Assembly: GCF_963662255.1 (NCBI RefSeq)
Contig: NC_085047.1
Coordinates: 16,375,424 to 16,439,423, forward strand
Direction: 5' to 3'
DNA length: 64,000 nucleotides
DNA from: Cinclus cinclus
Lineage: Eukaryota; Chordata; Aves; Passeriformes; Cinclidae
The notes under the pieces are model-generated. The model had not been told where the DNA came from, searched no databases, and saw only the letters and a program-made list of their open reading frames with translations. Below, piece after piece: positions 10,720 through 24,950 of the stretch; position 1 is the stretch's first letter; every line of letters starts with the position of its first letter. The position numbers and the translations under genes are program-made.

Positions 10720-13381
10720 TGCTTTCCATCTAGAAGTAAGACCTATTCTAGTAAACTATTTTTTAAAATGCATTTGTAAGGGTGAGTCTCTTAAACCTAC
10801 AACTAATATGGTCCAGATTCACATAAAATCTTAAAATGAAAATTAGTATCTTGGTTAAATCTGGTTTAATTCCAGATTTAATTTTAATTACTTTTTTTTC
10901 CCCCAGATGTAATTTTTAAAACCATCATCCTTAAATTTAGCAGTAAGATTTCAATGGGAAAAAAAAAGATTTCTTCTCTTGAATAGAATGATAATTACTT
11001 TTGATTCCATAAGAAGGGTTATAAACCATGTGCAAACAATGGCAAAAAGGTGGGAAACAAATTTCTAGGTGTCTGGCTGCAGTAAAGAAGTCTGCTTAGA
11101 TAGGCTGGGGGAGCTGTATAAAAAGACCAAAGAATGAGAATTGCAGCAGGACGGCTAAAAAAGCCTCATAAGGGTACTTTAAAAAGGAAAATGATTTATT
11201 GATGAAAAATGGATTTGCCTTCCTGGAAGCTTGGAGTAAACACTGTAAATGGCTATAATTTTGTCAGACAGCAATGCTTGAGCTGATTGATCTGGGAAAG
11301 GACCAGAGGTGTTCAGGAGATGAAGTGAAATTACTGCAGCCAGGCTGTCCAGACCGGGCATTTTCACACAGTAGCTCTCTTGAACCCTGTGAGGAAATGC
11401 AAGTACATGTGGGAAAACCAGAGTATGTCATGCAGGGCTCACTCAGTGAGTGTTTCCAGCCTCAAGTAATGCTGTGGGATCACACCTGTGAGGGCTTTGG
11501 GTGAATTAAATCCCTGCAGCAGAAAACTACTGAGACTGAAACCAACAGGCTCTTAGTTTTCAGCCAGATGCATATCCACACATGGACTGATGGAAACACC
11601 AGGAGTTTGGGAAGATGGAGGGAGATCTGATGAAGCAGCTGATGCTCAGGGGGCTGAGGATGTGCATTCACAGGACCACAGACTAAATGCATAACTGACT
11701 CAACCATTTCTATGTGTAGTCCTCTGTGAAGGGGGTCATGCTGGGGAAAAGAGTCAACTCTCCACAAAACAAACTACTAGGGTGGGAAGAACCCATCTGT
11801 TTTCTTTAATTTATAATACAGTCTGTTGAGAGTCTCCTGAAGTAGCAATTTGGGATGACCCCTCTGCATATGCTTAGTTTAGGAGAGCTAATTTCTGGTA
11901 GAGCAATAGTCCCACACATATCTAGCTATTGCTTTCACTCTGAACTGCTTTAACCCACAAGTCTGCTCCTTAGTGCTTCATTACCTGGGCTATCTGGAGT
12001 ACTGGTTTGTTGCTCCTCTAGAAAAATGCTGACCCTCCCCACCCCAAATTATAACACAGGGAATGTTCAGTCTATCTGCAAAAACAGGTACCCAGAGATT
12101 TCTTAAATGACAAAAGTATTTATGGGTGAGACACTTGAAATGTTGAAACTTTGGACCTATTCCCTATGAACTGTAGTCATATCCTTGAGGGGAGAAGGAT
12201 GTTGAGTCATAGTGATGAAAGGAAAGAAAGAAAAACTGAATGTTTTTTATTGCAATCATCCCAGAGGTCAGACGCAACCAAGACAGACTGATGAACAACA
12301 CAAACACTGGTTAAATGACTCAAAAGATTAGGTTTTCAGGCAACAGACTGAAACAGTTCAAGTACTCTGAAAGAAAATACAGAAATTAAGTATCTTTTCT
12401 TTTTGAGTCTAATGCCTGAAGAAAGATTATATTTTAACATTTATTGGTGGAAAGCTTCTGAACGACTTATACCTAGGCTGTCTGAAGGCTACTGTGAATA
12501 CATGAGGACCAGAATAGAGCACAATGAAATTGCATTTGCTTTTGGAGGTGTCTGACTGTGGCATAAAGTAACCCATCTTTTGGAGTATGATACAACATAA
12601 TTTTTAAAAGTACCTTATGAAGCTATTCTTTTGCTTAAATAAATTCTTCCTTACGATCACCCACCTTGCTTGTGCTACACAGAATGATTGCAAAAGTGAA
12701 TGATGTATTTGAACACCTGGCTAAAGCTAGAAATCATGCCAAAAGTAGGAAAGAGTACCACACATTCAAACACTTGACTAAATTTTAATTTCACAACATA
12801 AGGTTCTTATTGTAACCTGCTATTCATGTATTGGTCATACAATGACTTGCCAGGAAAACAGTTTGACTTTGACACAGTCACTCTCCTGTTACAGCTTTCA
12901 GAAAAGGTGATTTATTCTTCTGAGGTTGTACATTTCCCCATTTGTCGTAACAGAGGAAAAAGTGATTGTCTAGAGCTGCATATTAAAATGCCCCACAACA
13001 GAGGCTGTTCAGTTTCTGGGACTCATTACCAAGCTGAACCTCAGTTGAGAAACCAGGGTGATTGCTGGTTTGTTTGTCACTGTGGTGATCCAGTAAGAGG
13101 AGGGAGCCAACCTTCACCCATCTGCTGTGTCTATCTGCACTGCCTTCTGTTCTCAAGACTGGCCAGTCAGCTCATCATGGGCCTGGGTGTGACTGCAAGT
13201 CATGATGAGTCATGGTTTAAGCACACAACTCTACTGAAGGGAAAAGGAGGCCAGTTTTAACTCTACTTTTGATTTTATCTCCAGATTACTTCTGTGAAAG
13301 TCACCAAAACTGCTATACACGGCAAAAAGTAACCTAGGGCAAATTAGACACAAAAGAAGATATTGCCATCAACATGAACGT

Positions 13382-13443
13382 TAAAAATAAAAATTAAAAA
13401 CAAAAAGAAAAAAAAAAAGAGAAAGAAGAGAGAAAGAGAGAGA
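13382..13443. repeat. Purine-rich low-complexity stretch
   Basis: A-rich sequence grades into GAGAAAGA units for about 60 bp. It is simple sequence with no coding sign. Confidence 0.8.
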
Positions 13444-13851
13444 CATAAACCTGCAATTCTCTGTACTGGCTCTGATAGCTTCTCAAAACCAGATTGTTGG
13501 ATGATGCACAAACTAGTGTTTGGTGCTTGTCAGAAGATGAAAGTTGCTGAAAACAGCAAGCTGACAACTGGAAAGTGCACTTGCAAATCTGGAACTTGTT
13601 ATAGAACTGATGGAACTGATTATACAGTGTCTTTTCCTGATAACTTGGTTCCTAGCTAATTTTTTTGTCTTATGAGGTATATCTTAGCGCACAATAATCA
13701 GAGACTTTCTTACTGTTCGCACTTTTCCTCTTTCTCCTTTGCACAGCTCAGGATCCACACCTAGGGAGTCTGTTTGTACCAGGGCTGGAAGAGGATCACG
13801 ATCTTTTTTTAGAAACCTTTTGGGTATCAAAAATAAACCTTTTTGGTATCT

Positions 13852-14085
13852 GCAGGGATGGAGACTCCACAGCCTCTCTGAGAGACCTGTGCCAGTGCTT
13901 GGTCACCTTTACAGTGGAAAGGAATTCCCTGATGTTCAGATGGAGCCTCCTGTGCTCCAGTTTGTGCCAGTTGCCTGTCACTGGATGCCATTGAGAAGAG
14001 CCCATGTCCATCATCTTTATACCATCCTTTCTGGTATTTTACCTGCTAAGATCCTCCCTCAGCTTCTGTTTAACAGGGATGAAGT
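13852..14085 (-). mobile_element. CR1 LINE fragment, divergent
   Basis: Sequence antisense to CR1: CTGCAGGGATGGAGACTCCA, CAGTGCTTGGTCACC, then TTGCCTGTCACTGGATGCCA-TTGAGAAGAGCC. The terminal AGAATCATAGAAT part is missing, so both ends are lost or decayed. It resembles older CR1 subfamilies. Confidence 0.75.
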
Positions 14086-17000
14086 ACTAAAAGAAGGCTG
14101 AAATAGGCCAAGATGCCTCTAGCGAAACACATATTTACTCAGCAAAAATCTCTGGTGGTGTTCTTGCATGATTCAAACAACTTTAAAGCTTGCTTTTTGT
14201 TCCCAGACAAACATGTAAATGTCACTCTTAATAACAGTGCAGGTCTCGAGTGTTGTTGGAGACCGGGTGCTTCTCCAACCAGAACTTACCTATCCTGGGA
14301 CCTTTTCAAAACAGTCTGCAAAAAAACACCTGAAAAAGTCAATGAAGGCTTCTAAAATACATCCAGGACTTGTGCAGCAGCCTACTGTTACGGTATGCCT
14401 TGGGGCTGGTTTGATATCCAAAAAAGATCAAACATATGCTAGGCTTGAGTGCAGTGGTGAAAAGAAGCCTGTGAGTACATTGGTGATAGTTTCTTTGCAA
14501 ATTTCGTATCTTTCCTGTAATTGGCCCCTATCTCTTCTTTGCAGAGCTCACGTAGGGTTTCCAGTTCCCAGGTGGCTGCTTTACTTCTCAGCATGTGTTT
14601 GGGAGGTTGAGGAAAAGGAGGGATGGCAGAGGAACTGAAGGGCTGCCACACTACCAAAAGACTGGGAGAGAATCCAGTTTTTGTGGGTCCTTCTTTGCCC
14701 ACTTTCTTCCTGATAAGGAGACCTACAGACTTGAGTTTCTTGTAAGGTGATTCCTGACTGTTGTTTTGCTTAGGAGATTAATTTTCTCTCAGTATTTCCT
14801 GTGCCACTGTGATTCTTTTCTCCAGATTTCTTTTCTCTTTTTATCTATCTAGCAAATTCCAGCTGTATTGACTCAAGGACTGTCCCACTATGTAGCTGGT
14901 TGTAGTAAGGCTTTGTGTAAGACTATTGTCAGTGGGTGGGTGGATTCCCCAGGAGGGAAGGGCCCTTACAACCTTTCTAAGAGGATGGGACCATTTATAG
15001 GACCTGCAGAGAAGTCTTCTCTACCTGCTTATGCCAAACACACTGCTACTCTTGGGGCATCCAGAGGAGGAGCATGGCAGAGCAATCTGCTGCTGACTAA
15101 CCTCTCAAAATGCCCTGGGGCAATGATGTTCTCCACCGTGTGTTGTACCTGTGCACATTACCTACTTCTTCTCACGTCCCTCCACCTCAGAATGACTTGG
15201 AATATTTGGGATTCTGGAGTTCAGGTGGAGTTTTGCAAGTTAGGGTCAACTTGTTTACATCTCTGCTTGCAGCCATGGCAGAGCACAGTAAGGTTTGGAC
15301 CTGATAAGACATACGCCTTCAGCTCTGAGTGCTCCCTCACATGCCTTAGATGAATCAAAATTAGATGTTTTTCTCTGAATTTAATAAATGCATGCAGAAA
15401 TTGCAGGTAAATACACAGTGGCGACTTCTGCCTTATTAACAGATCATGAGGTGTGGATGAGGGTGAACAATACAGGGGCATTTTCAACAGTGTTTCTGAA
15501 GTAAAATAACAAATATAACAGAAGCATTTGGGAAGGCAAAGCAACTGCCTCTGCATCTGGAAATGTAGGCTTTGGGACTGGCACTTATAGCCTATGTAAG
15601 GAATATTTATGCAAAATTATACAATTCTATGGTTGTGAGTTAAATACTTCAAAGAGAGAGTAAAATGGATTATAGTATGGGCTGAGTCCCTTTTCTGCTA
15701 AGATTAAGACATTTAACAGAGCACATGCACACAAGTAAGAGAGTTGCCCCACTAAAGGTCTGAGTGAACAAGCCTTTAAAAATCTATTCAAAACATACCC
15801 TGTTCCGTTGCATATCAGGAAACGTCAGAGAAATGTTTCTCTGTCGTTCTGATCTGTGCTATTTTAATACCACTCGGTGGTTTCATTGGTGGCACAATGT
15901 GATTTAACAAACTGAAACCATATAGCAGAATGAGAAGGAAACTTCCAGACGCTAATCTCAAAAAACAAGGAGTAACGGATATTTTCTGTAAAACCAGGTT
16001 TGGGAAAATGCTCTTGTGTAATAACAATAATTAATGATCAATTTCACCATCTTTGGAAAATCACTTTTTTTGCAACTTTGCCATATATGGGGCTTCTAAA
16101 CCTGTCTATCAATATCCATTCAGATTAGCTGAAATGTAAAGTGATTTATAGATAAAACACAGTTTGAGGTTCTACCCGTTCTGTGTCTCATTGTCCAAAT
16201 CTTGCCTGTTTGACTGAGAGAGGTCATGTGTCATCACAGGCATGTTGATTTGTATTAGCAGCTGCTCTTCCAACAAGAAACTTTAAACTTTTTATATTGC
16301 CAGCAGTTGTATTTGTAAGGACCTGATGACTAAGCTTCACATGTTTCTATTAATATAAAGTTGGCTGACATTGATATCAATACTTGCCAGTGCATAAAGT
16401 GAGAAATACTTTCGATAACCATTTAACATTTTCTAGAAACTTCTCAAATATACATTGTGTTATAGATTTGGGTTTAAAGGTTCTCAGTTGCACAGGGCAA
16501 AGGAAAACTTATTTTTCTCAGAACATGAACAGCCTGCTTGGGTTTTTTGTTATTTGCCAATTGCAGTGGAAATGATGCAGCAGAAAAAAACCACTGAAGA
16601 ATCAGTTGTATTTTCTAGGTACTTTCTGGTTTTGAAATAACACTATCAATTATCACAAGTGGTGCAGTTTTTTGAATTTAACTGCTGCCAAGTTTTTACA
16701 CTGCTGATGCTGGTGAGAGTAGAGAAATCAACAATTGGAAGCAACTTCTTAACTCATATCTTGTTATTTTCAGTATAAAATATAAAATTATATTTAAATA
16801 AAATTCACATATTATTTTCATGACATTTCTTAAATTGCAATGTATCTTAAGAGTAGTGTGAAGAATAATGTGTATTGGAGAGCAGTCTGCTGCTGCTGCT
16901 GCAGAAATTGTGGTTTACCAGAACACATGGACAACCAGAAGGTCATGAGTTGGTGTGCAAGGTGACACAATGCCACTGGTACTACAAATCCCCTGATGAA

Positions 17001-17093
17001 TGATAATAAAGAATATATTTATCTCCATCAAGAAAGACGGCATGTTCACCAGATAAAGCCTGTGATGGAGGTCTCTGCCAAGGAAAAGCATGA

Positions 17094-17310
17094 TCATAGA
17101 ATTATAGAATCACAGAATATCCTTAGGGGGAAGCGATCCAAAAGGATCTTCGAAGTCCAGCTCCCGACTCTGCACAGGGCAGCCCCAAGAATCCCATCCT
17201 GTGCCTGGGAATGTTGTCCAAGTGCTCCTTGAACTCTGGCAGGCTTAGCCATATGACCACAGCTCTGGGGAGCCTGTTCCTCAAGGCTCTTAGTTGGAAA
17301 GCAAGTGACC
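17094..17310 (-). mobile_element. CR1 LINE fragment, old subfamily
   Basis: It starts with the CR1 3' terminal repeat (ATCATAGAATTATAGAATCACAG) in antisense, then GGAAGCGATCC and AGCTCTGGGGAGCCTGTTCC. It is diverged from the commoner CR1 copies here. The right-hand boundary is approximate. Confidence 0.75.
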
Positions 17311-18756
17311 CCTGGGAAAGCAGAGCACATCCCAGGAACTTTCCAGGGGTTTTCAGAGCTCAGCCTTGGGGGGACCTGCTGTGCTCAGTGTCTTTCCTTG
17401 CAAAGGTCACTGTATTAGCTGGGATCTGTGCACCCACCTTCACTTCTACCCCCAGGTTAGACAGGGCCTCTAGATAAATAATCAGCAAAGACATTAGCAG
17501 AAACTTGTGCTGCCAAATTAAAGAGTATAGGTTTTGTTGGCAAGAATTGCTCTTCAGTGATTCTCCTGGGGAGCTAGAAGAAGTAAAATATTAACTGGAC
17601 TGAAAGGAGAGGGAGGCAACTTCCTAGTAGCTGGTGTGTTTGGAGCACTGCATTTGATAAAGCAGTTCAAACAGCAGCCCTGGGCTGGTGACAGAGTAGC
17701 ACAACTGCAAATACTGCTCTGCGGGTGGAGTTTGGAAATATGCCTGGGAATATCTAGGTATACAAATACACCTGGTTTTCTAAAACTGACCTCCACTTAC
17801 ATCCAAAATGCAAAACTAAGCAGTATGTTCCTTGTTTGTCCTCCTGCACACAGCTCTGTTTGGTCCATCCTTCCCTTTTTGACCTGAGCATCTTCCCCTC
17901 CCCCTGGCTATGCATTCACAGATCAGCCACAGCCCAGGAAAACTGTTGTCCCATCCCTGATTAAGTGCAGTGCTTGAGTTTTGAGGTGCAGGAGTGGCAT
18001 TTCCAGTGTCCTCAGTCTGGGAGCACAGGTGAAGCCTGGCCTCTGACAAAATGCAGCCCTTTGCCTTCTGGTTGGGGTACCTCACTGGAAACAGAGAGGA
18101 CTTGGTCCCTCACCTCAAAAATAGAAGTATGAGATTTAGGTGGAGAGCTGCAGTACCCAAGCACTAGGGTTCTGTTTATTGTTTGCTCTCTCCCCACTCT
18201 CAAAATTTTACAAAAGTTGCTGGGAAAGGACCTATTTGCAATATGACAAGATCAGGGTTCATCCTCTGCCTGTGTCCTCTGACTTCCTCAGCCTATTTTC
18301 TGGTGGTGGGGACACTGTCTTTGAAGCTAATAAGACTTTCTATTGCATTCCTCTGAGCATTCTTTGAATTATTTTGGTAGAAATTACTGAAAAGCCACAA
18401 AAAACCAAAACTGCCATTATCAGTTTTCCTTAGTTCTTGTCATCTCCTTCTGATCATTAGTTCTCCAGATAATAGCCTGTTTATGTTGATCAAATGCTGC
18501 TCTTCTGAAGATATCACCTGGATTTTATTTTAATCCATGTGCATTGTTTTAAGCTTGGAATTAACGAATTATAAAAAAATGGGGAGCAGGCCATAAAAAA
18601 TGTGATAATTAGCTTGGATTAAACTGAACTTTTTCAGATACTGTCAGAGTTTCAAACAGCAAAATACAATATGTTGTCAACTGCTAGCTAACTTCCAGAT
18701 CCAAGATACCCTTCATTCATTGGCTACATGGCCATTATAGTTGAGCAAGTATTATG

Positions 18757-18790
<34 letters not shown>
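18757..18790. repeat. (GT)n dinucleotide microsatellite
   Basis: About 17 perfect GT units are followed by a short ATGTATACATATAT stretch. It lies in intergenic DNA between the presumed BACH1 promoter and the 3' end of MAP3K7CL. Confidence 0.95.
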
Positions 18791-18794
<4 letters not shown>

Positions 18795-21263
18795 ATACAT
18801 ATATCTAATAATGAAGCTTCATCCAAAGGGAAAAAAACAGTATTTAGGTAGATAAAGCCCTGGAATATCCTTATAGTGAAAACATAAAATTTAACCACCG
18901 ATGGAATTAATTAGAATTAGTTAACCAAAAGCTTCTCTGGAAAACAAATGAGAAGAGCTGAGAAAAGTTGACCTGTTGTAGGTTGAATTTAAAGTTGGTA
19001 TATTTTGTACTTCAACAGTCAGAAGCTGTTGAAATACAAAATATGTTTCCATTATCAGATAAAAGCAGAAAACAGACTTCTGTGAAAATGAGTTCCAGAA
19101 AGGAAAGGTGCTTTCCTATCAATGCCAGAGCAGACACACCAGAGATAGAGTCCTTTCCTCACCCTACAAGCTGTGAGAGAGAAATAAGCATGTATTAGGG
19201 AGAAAACCTGTTGCTGTTAGTTAAAAAAAGAAGACAAAAGGAGTTCAAAAAACCATTGAGGAAAAAATAAATCAACGAGTCTGTAAGAGATTGGGAAGAA
19301 GAATAATTATAAAACAAGTCCTTAATTGCAACAAACTCTTACAGTCAGGGAAAAGCTGCCCATTAAGAAAGTTAATTGGTTGTTAATAAATTAAGACAGC
19401 TCTGTTGCTACAAGTAAATATTTTTTTTCTTTTAATAAAGCGTTGATGTGGGTATTAAGTTAATTTTTCTATAGAAAGTGCTGTCTGACAGAAGGTAAGA
19501 GCAGTTCTAATGCAAAACATAATGAAATTGTTCAATTTAAAAAAGGAAATGAGAAACAAAAATTCTAGCAGAGAACGGGTAACAGAAAAGTTCAACCCTG
19601 AGAGTGTTAGTAAACAGCATTAAAATCAAACTTTTCTGCTTTATCAAAAAGGGCTGTTGGCTAAGACCAGTGATGGATGGTTAAACTGTGCACAGGGTTT
19701 CCAGAAATAATTAGGCAGGAGGAAGGATGAAACTGGAGCTGACTTCACAGAGTGCATAGCCCAACTTCAAAGAAAATTAGTAACAAGAGCAAGGAAGAAA
19801 TCACCTGGAGTAGCAACTGAAAAAAACCCCAGCACTGCAGATCAGCTGTCCAGAGTGAATGAGCAAAGTGGGCACAGCAAAGGATGCCAGGAAGCCCAGG
19901 CACTATGCCTGCCTCTCTCCTTCCCTTGCTTCCATGGAGGTCTGTTCCTCCTTGGAGTTTCCAGGAGTTCCTGCAGCACGGGAGATGAATCAGCAAATGT
20001 GTCCCGGGGTTTTTGGTCCTACAGACTGGCTCTGGAGAGGAGGATTGGTAGGAAATCACTGCACTTGTTTTTTTCCTCCTGTTCACTGCACAAGAATGAA
20101 ACAGTCCCAAACAGTTTTCCAAGGAAGTTCCAAAAGATTCCACTGTCACAGAGGCTATAGTGCACATCTTTCCAGATCTTTATTACTCTGCTAAATCTGT
20201 TCTTAAGCTGAGATATCATCAAAACCTACTGGAGGTCAAAGAGTGCAGATAAGAAAACTTATTTGTAGGGTACATTTCTTGCATTTCTTAGTACAGATCA
20301 CCAAGCAATAACATTCCTTCAGCATGTTAGGAAAGCAGTGTCCTGCCCCTTATCAGCTGTCTTTCTTCAGGATTTCCACTTGTTGGAAGAAGCTGCAAGT
20401 TGAACCCTGAGAAAGCTCAAATTCTTCTTGAATAAAATTGTCCAAACAATATAGACAGCTGTCAGTTTGTGTCTCACACTTCTTCATTGCAGAAACATAA
20501 TAATATTTTTAAAAAGTGTTGCTTAGTTTAATTTTATTTGTTTTGTTTTGTTTATTTAATAAGAATGTTTCCATTGTGCTTTCAGTCTCATTTTCCATTT
20601 GGATCTGCTTTTACTGTTGAATGCACTAGAGCTCTCTGGAGGTGCAGGAGCACTTACCCTGCATGTTTGAAATCTTTTTGGCTTCTTCTTCTTGCCTCTG
20701 GAGCCCTGGTGACAAAGGGCCACATTTTCTGTTCTCTACAACAGGCTTTGATGCTTTGCCAGTTTGATGCTTTGATACTTTCTTTGATGCTTTTTGCCAG
20801 TTCCATGAAGAGCAACAGGCAGACTCAGCAAATCAAATTGTGGAGCAGCCTCTTTGCTCTGCTTTGCCCTGAAAATTTGGAGGTGACTCCATAAGGAACA
20901 GAGGTGACACAAACCTGCTGTGCTGTGTGTGGCCCACAGTGGGGCTTTACATGAGACCCCCCCAACTTCAAGAGAGCAAAGTCTGCAGCTTCACAGACTT
21001 ACCATAAATCCCTTTCCTGTGTTGTGTTTGTGCCTGTGCCATATCCACCTTTGTGTGGTTGGAAAAATAGTTTGTTGATAAGTAGTTGGTTCCTGGGATG
21101 GCTTTTTCAAGCAAAGCCAGAATAATATGGTGCTGATGCTACTCAGAACCTGAGTAACCTTAGGTAATTTTTATATCCACAAAACATGACTCAGAATACC
21201 AGGAGTCTCAGTCTTAAGAGCAGTCCAAGAAGGCACTTGAGTGCAGAGAGCCAAGTTTTAGTG

Positions 21264-21474
21264 AATCATAGAACCATAGAATAGTTTGGGTTAGAAGGGA
21301 CCATAAAGATCATCTTGTTCCAGTGCCATTTCCATAGGCAGGAACAGCTTCTACTAGACCAGGTTTCTCCAAGCCCCATCCAACCTGGCCTTGAACACTT
21401 CCAGGGATGGGGCAGCCCCAGCTCCTCTGGGAAACCTCTGCCAGGGCCTGACCACCCTCACAAAAAAGAAAGGA
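21264..21474 (-). mobile_element. CR1 LINE 3' fragment
   Basis: Antisense CR1 with an intact end AATCATAGAACCATAGAATA, then TTTGGGTTAGAAGGGACC, CCATCCAACCTGGCCTTGAA and CACTTCCAGGGATGGGGCAG. It ends at the run CACAAAAAAGAAAG. About 210 bp, 5'-truncated. Confidence 0.93.
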
Positions 21475-22328
21475 AAGAGGGGCATGGAGACACAGCTGGT
21501 GGGTGACTAGACCCCTACAAACCTAAATATTCAATGCAGAAATAAAAGATCTCTATCCCAGGCACTTAAAGTTTGAACAAACATTTACTCTCTGCTCTTG
21601 ACCCCATTCCCAGGGCAGCATCAGCCCCAGATAATATGACCTGTGTTGCTCACATCTCACTGGGGCATTTTCTGTGTTGTCCAAGTTCTTGTCAGATGCT
21701 AGAGGAGACCTTTGTACAGTCTTAATTTTCAAAGGTGAGGTCTGGCATGATGTAACATATCAATTTTTGTTTATTAAAAAAAAAAATACTCAGAAAGCCC
21801 TATTACCCAGTCCCTGATACTGAAGCCCCAGGAGACTGCATGCTGCTTATGCAAATACTACTTAGTTTTGAAAACTCAACTTAAACTTCACAATGAGCAA
21901 TCTAAGCCCGGTGTAGACTACTCCTCTTCTTCTAATTTCATCCTTTAACTGGCACTGACTCTTTTAACTAAAATGGTATTTAGAAATGTGTTTAATAAAT
22001 ATTTTTTATTTGTTTTTACATGAAAGTCCTCAATTACACACCAGTAAGGCTGAGACTAGCTGAAGATGATGTGCTTCATAAATCCTCTGCTTGCAGCAGA
22101 GAGATGTTAAGTAAATCCTTCTCTTGAAAAAGGAAAATGCATCATCAGACAAAAACCTCCAAATGCCAAAAGAGTAATTTTGTTTATTCAGTCATACATG
22201 TCATGACAGGTGTGAACTCACTGCTATCTGACATTTTATAAAGGCACTCATAGTTCCTTATCTTCAGTAGGCATATCTTTTAATACTCCTGACCAGGTAA
22301 AAAAAAGAGAAAAGAAAAAGTAAAGGAA

Positions 22329-22475
22329 GGGGGAAGGGAAGGGAAGGGAAGGGAAGGGAAGGGAAGGGAAGGGAAGGGAAGGGAAGGGAAGGGAAGGGAA
22401 GGGAAGGGAAGGGAAGGGAAGGGAAGGGAAGGGAAGGGAAGGGAAGGGAAGGGAAGGGAAGGGAAGGGAAGGGAA
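22329..22475. repeat. Perfect (GGGAA)n pentanucleotide tract
   Basis: About 145 bp, or 29 uninterrupted copies, of GGGAA follow a purine-rich lead-in (22299-22328). This is the same pentamer as at 8044-8201 but in reverse-complement orientation, 14 kb away in intergenic DNA. The lead-in of A runs with scattered G suggests growth from an A-rich stretch. Confidence 0.97.
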
Positions 22476-24950
22476 TAAGGAGGAAAAGCTTTGGTTTTGA
22501 TTAGTACTGATTGGTGATTCTGATTAGCAAATCAGAATAGTAACAGTTCAAGCCAAATTTAAAGGCAGTCTTCCTCCTTCCTAGGTCCAGATACTGGATT
22601 ATTTTGTGTTTGAACTTGATATATTTTCCTTCACAATTTATAAAGACCAAAGGAATGGCATTTACAGCATGGGAGAATCAAATTGTAAGATGAAATCACA
22701 AGCAAAATTGTCTGTGACCATATATGCCCGTGTGAAGTGTGCATTTGTGAGGAGAGAGATCTGTGTGCTGAATTGCTGCCAATGCATCAAAATTCTTGGG
22801 TTACAGAGTAAATTCAGCTGGGAAATATTTTAGCTCTACATCTTTACTTACCACATGCAAACTGAAAATTTCGTTTGCTTATCACACATCCAAATTCAAG
22901 TGGTAATTCATGTGGAGAGCAGAGGACCCAAGTTTAACCCAAGCACTCCTCCTCTGCCCAGTTCCTACATCAAAAGCAGATGGTGCTTTCTCCAACAAAA
23001 GGGTGCCACAACCACAGCTGTGGGAAACATTTTATTTCTCTATCTTCTCTTTGAAGTATCTGACATCTCCTCTTGCTGGAAGAACAGGGAGGGGTGTATG
23101 AAGAGAGAGAAAAGGAGGAATGGGGCCCATCTGACAGACACCCAAGGCATTCTTGTCCTAGTCCAGTATTTCTGCTACATTTTATCCCCCAAAAAAGAAA
23201 AAAAAAAGGAAAAAAAAAGCAAGAGGAGCATTTCTAAAATTTTTAGTAGTATTATGCTGTTAGTTAAGAACTATTTCAAACTGTATTTTATAGTGCTTTG
23301 TAAATACTTGACCTTTCTTCTGTGTTTGCTTGCTTTTTTTCTTTCTAAACTCATATAGTTTCGTACAATGACCCTACAGAATCACTTCATATGGGTTGGC
23401 ATGGCTGCAGCTGTGAGAGTAGGAACAAATGTGCTTACCAGGAATGGCAAAGAAAATGTTTTGTTCACCACTTCTGCATTACAAGCATCTGGCTTGTATG
23501 GCAGCTGCAACTGGATCCAGACCAGCTCATGGTGCTGCAGCAAGATGACTTTGTGTGCACCTTACCACACCAAGGTAAGCATCTCCCTGCTGATAGATGC
23601 TGTGAAGATCTTTTCAGCCCCCTGACAGGCAGCTCAATGGAAAGGCCCTGTTGCAGAGCAGCGTTTGAAAACGCCAAGCACGTAATTAAATTCTAAAGAA
23701 TCCCAAAACAGTCAAGGTTCAAGCTGAGGTACTGATCTCTCTGGCCTCAATCCAGAAAAACACTTCAAAACCTACTTTGAATAGTCCTATTGGCAAATCA
23801 GTGGGAACTACTCATTGATTCAAGTTAGGTTTTCATTCCGGAGATTTGTTTGATGTAGGCACAGTGCCCCATGGTAACTGCTGTTGGAACCAGAGCCTAA
23901 ATCCAGTTTGCCACGTGGTGCCTTTTCGGTGTTGCTGACTTCTTACCTGGCAGTCTTGCTCATTTAGACTTGGACACCTTCATTTCAAAAGCAATGTTAA
24001 GCACTTTTAAATGCCACTTTCTCATGATAAACAATCAGTGATGATTTTCTTTTGGACAGTAATATAGTGGTAGATTTACTCTGGCAATCAAACTATGAGT
24101 TGAAATTCCCTTGAACAGAATTTACAGGATTAGAAGAATATAATAAACATCTGAAAACACTGCCCATACAGTCATACTCAGGAGATACAAAGGTCTCAAA
24201 AACTGCTAGTAAAAATTGTGTCTTTATTAAAATCCTCCTTATATTTTGTCTTGATGTCTCACCTTTAAATACAGTGTAACTAGAATTTTACCTCTTACCG
24301 TGTTTCAGCCAAATGACAAAGCATAAACTTATTTTTATTATTATTAATTTAAGGTGAATTATGAAGCAGCTAAACTAGAAGACCAAACTTAGTAGCATGC
24401 TTTTTCTGCTCTTTTTCTTTTCAGCATGTTCTAGGAGCCCAAATTTTTCAGAAACAAGTTTGTTCAAATAGACTGTGGAATGTTCAAGAGCCACTAAATT
24501 CATTACTGGCAAAGCAGTCCTAATATTCCAGTGCAACCACTTCAGGTTGTTGAAACTCAAACTGTGGTTGGAACCTTGCCCATGCATTAGGACACTCTGC
24601 CGAAGCCTGACACTTCCCCTATTCAGATTACTTAACCTAAACACGAAGAGAAAAATATGAAGAGAGCACTTGTGCTTGCTTTTAGACATGGTCACTCATT
24701 AATACCAGGGTGTATGAGATTTAAGGCGTATTAAAATTGACCAGCAAAAAAGAAGCACGTTCGTCGCTTGTTCTGTACTGTGTTATTTAAGGCATATTTG
24801 ACTCTTAGTTATTGTACCATTAAATAAGCACTGCAGATTGCCTGCAGTTAGTCAGTACTGTCAAAAGCCATACAGGCCAGATGTCTAGGCATATAAATCC
24901 TGCTGAACTCCAAAAGTAGTTTCAGCAAACAGAGATTCTATTATATAATT

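Noticed and set aside
14868..15353. 161-codon plus-strand ORF
   Set aside because: No recognisable domain, no splice or promoter context, and a second overlapping frame is open in the same place. It looks like chance.
22329..22475. Regular repeat considered as a CRISPR array or satellite
   Set aside because: The units are five bases with no spacers in a vertebrate genome. It is a simple pentanucleotide microsatellite.
22855..23358. 167-codon plus-strand ORF ending in lysine-rich and hydrophobic sequence
   Set aside because: The lysine run comes from an A-rich low-complexity stretch and the hydrophobic end from T-rich DNA. No family is recognised.
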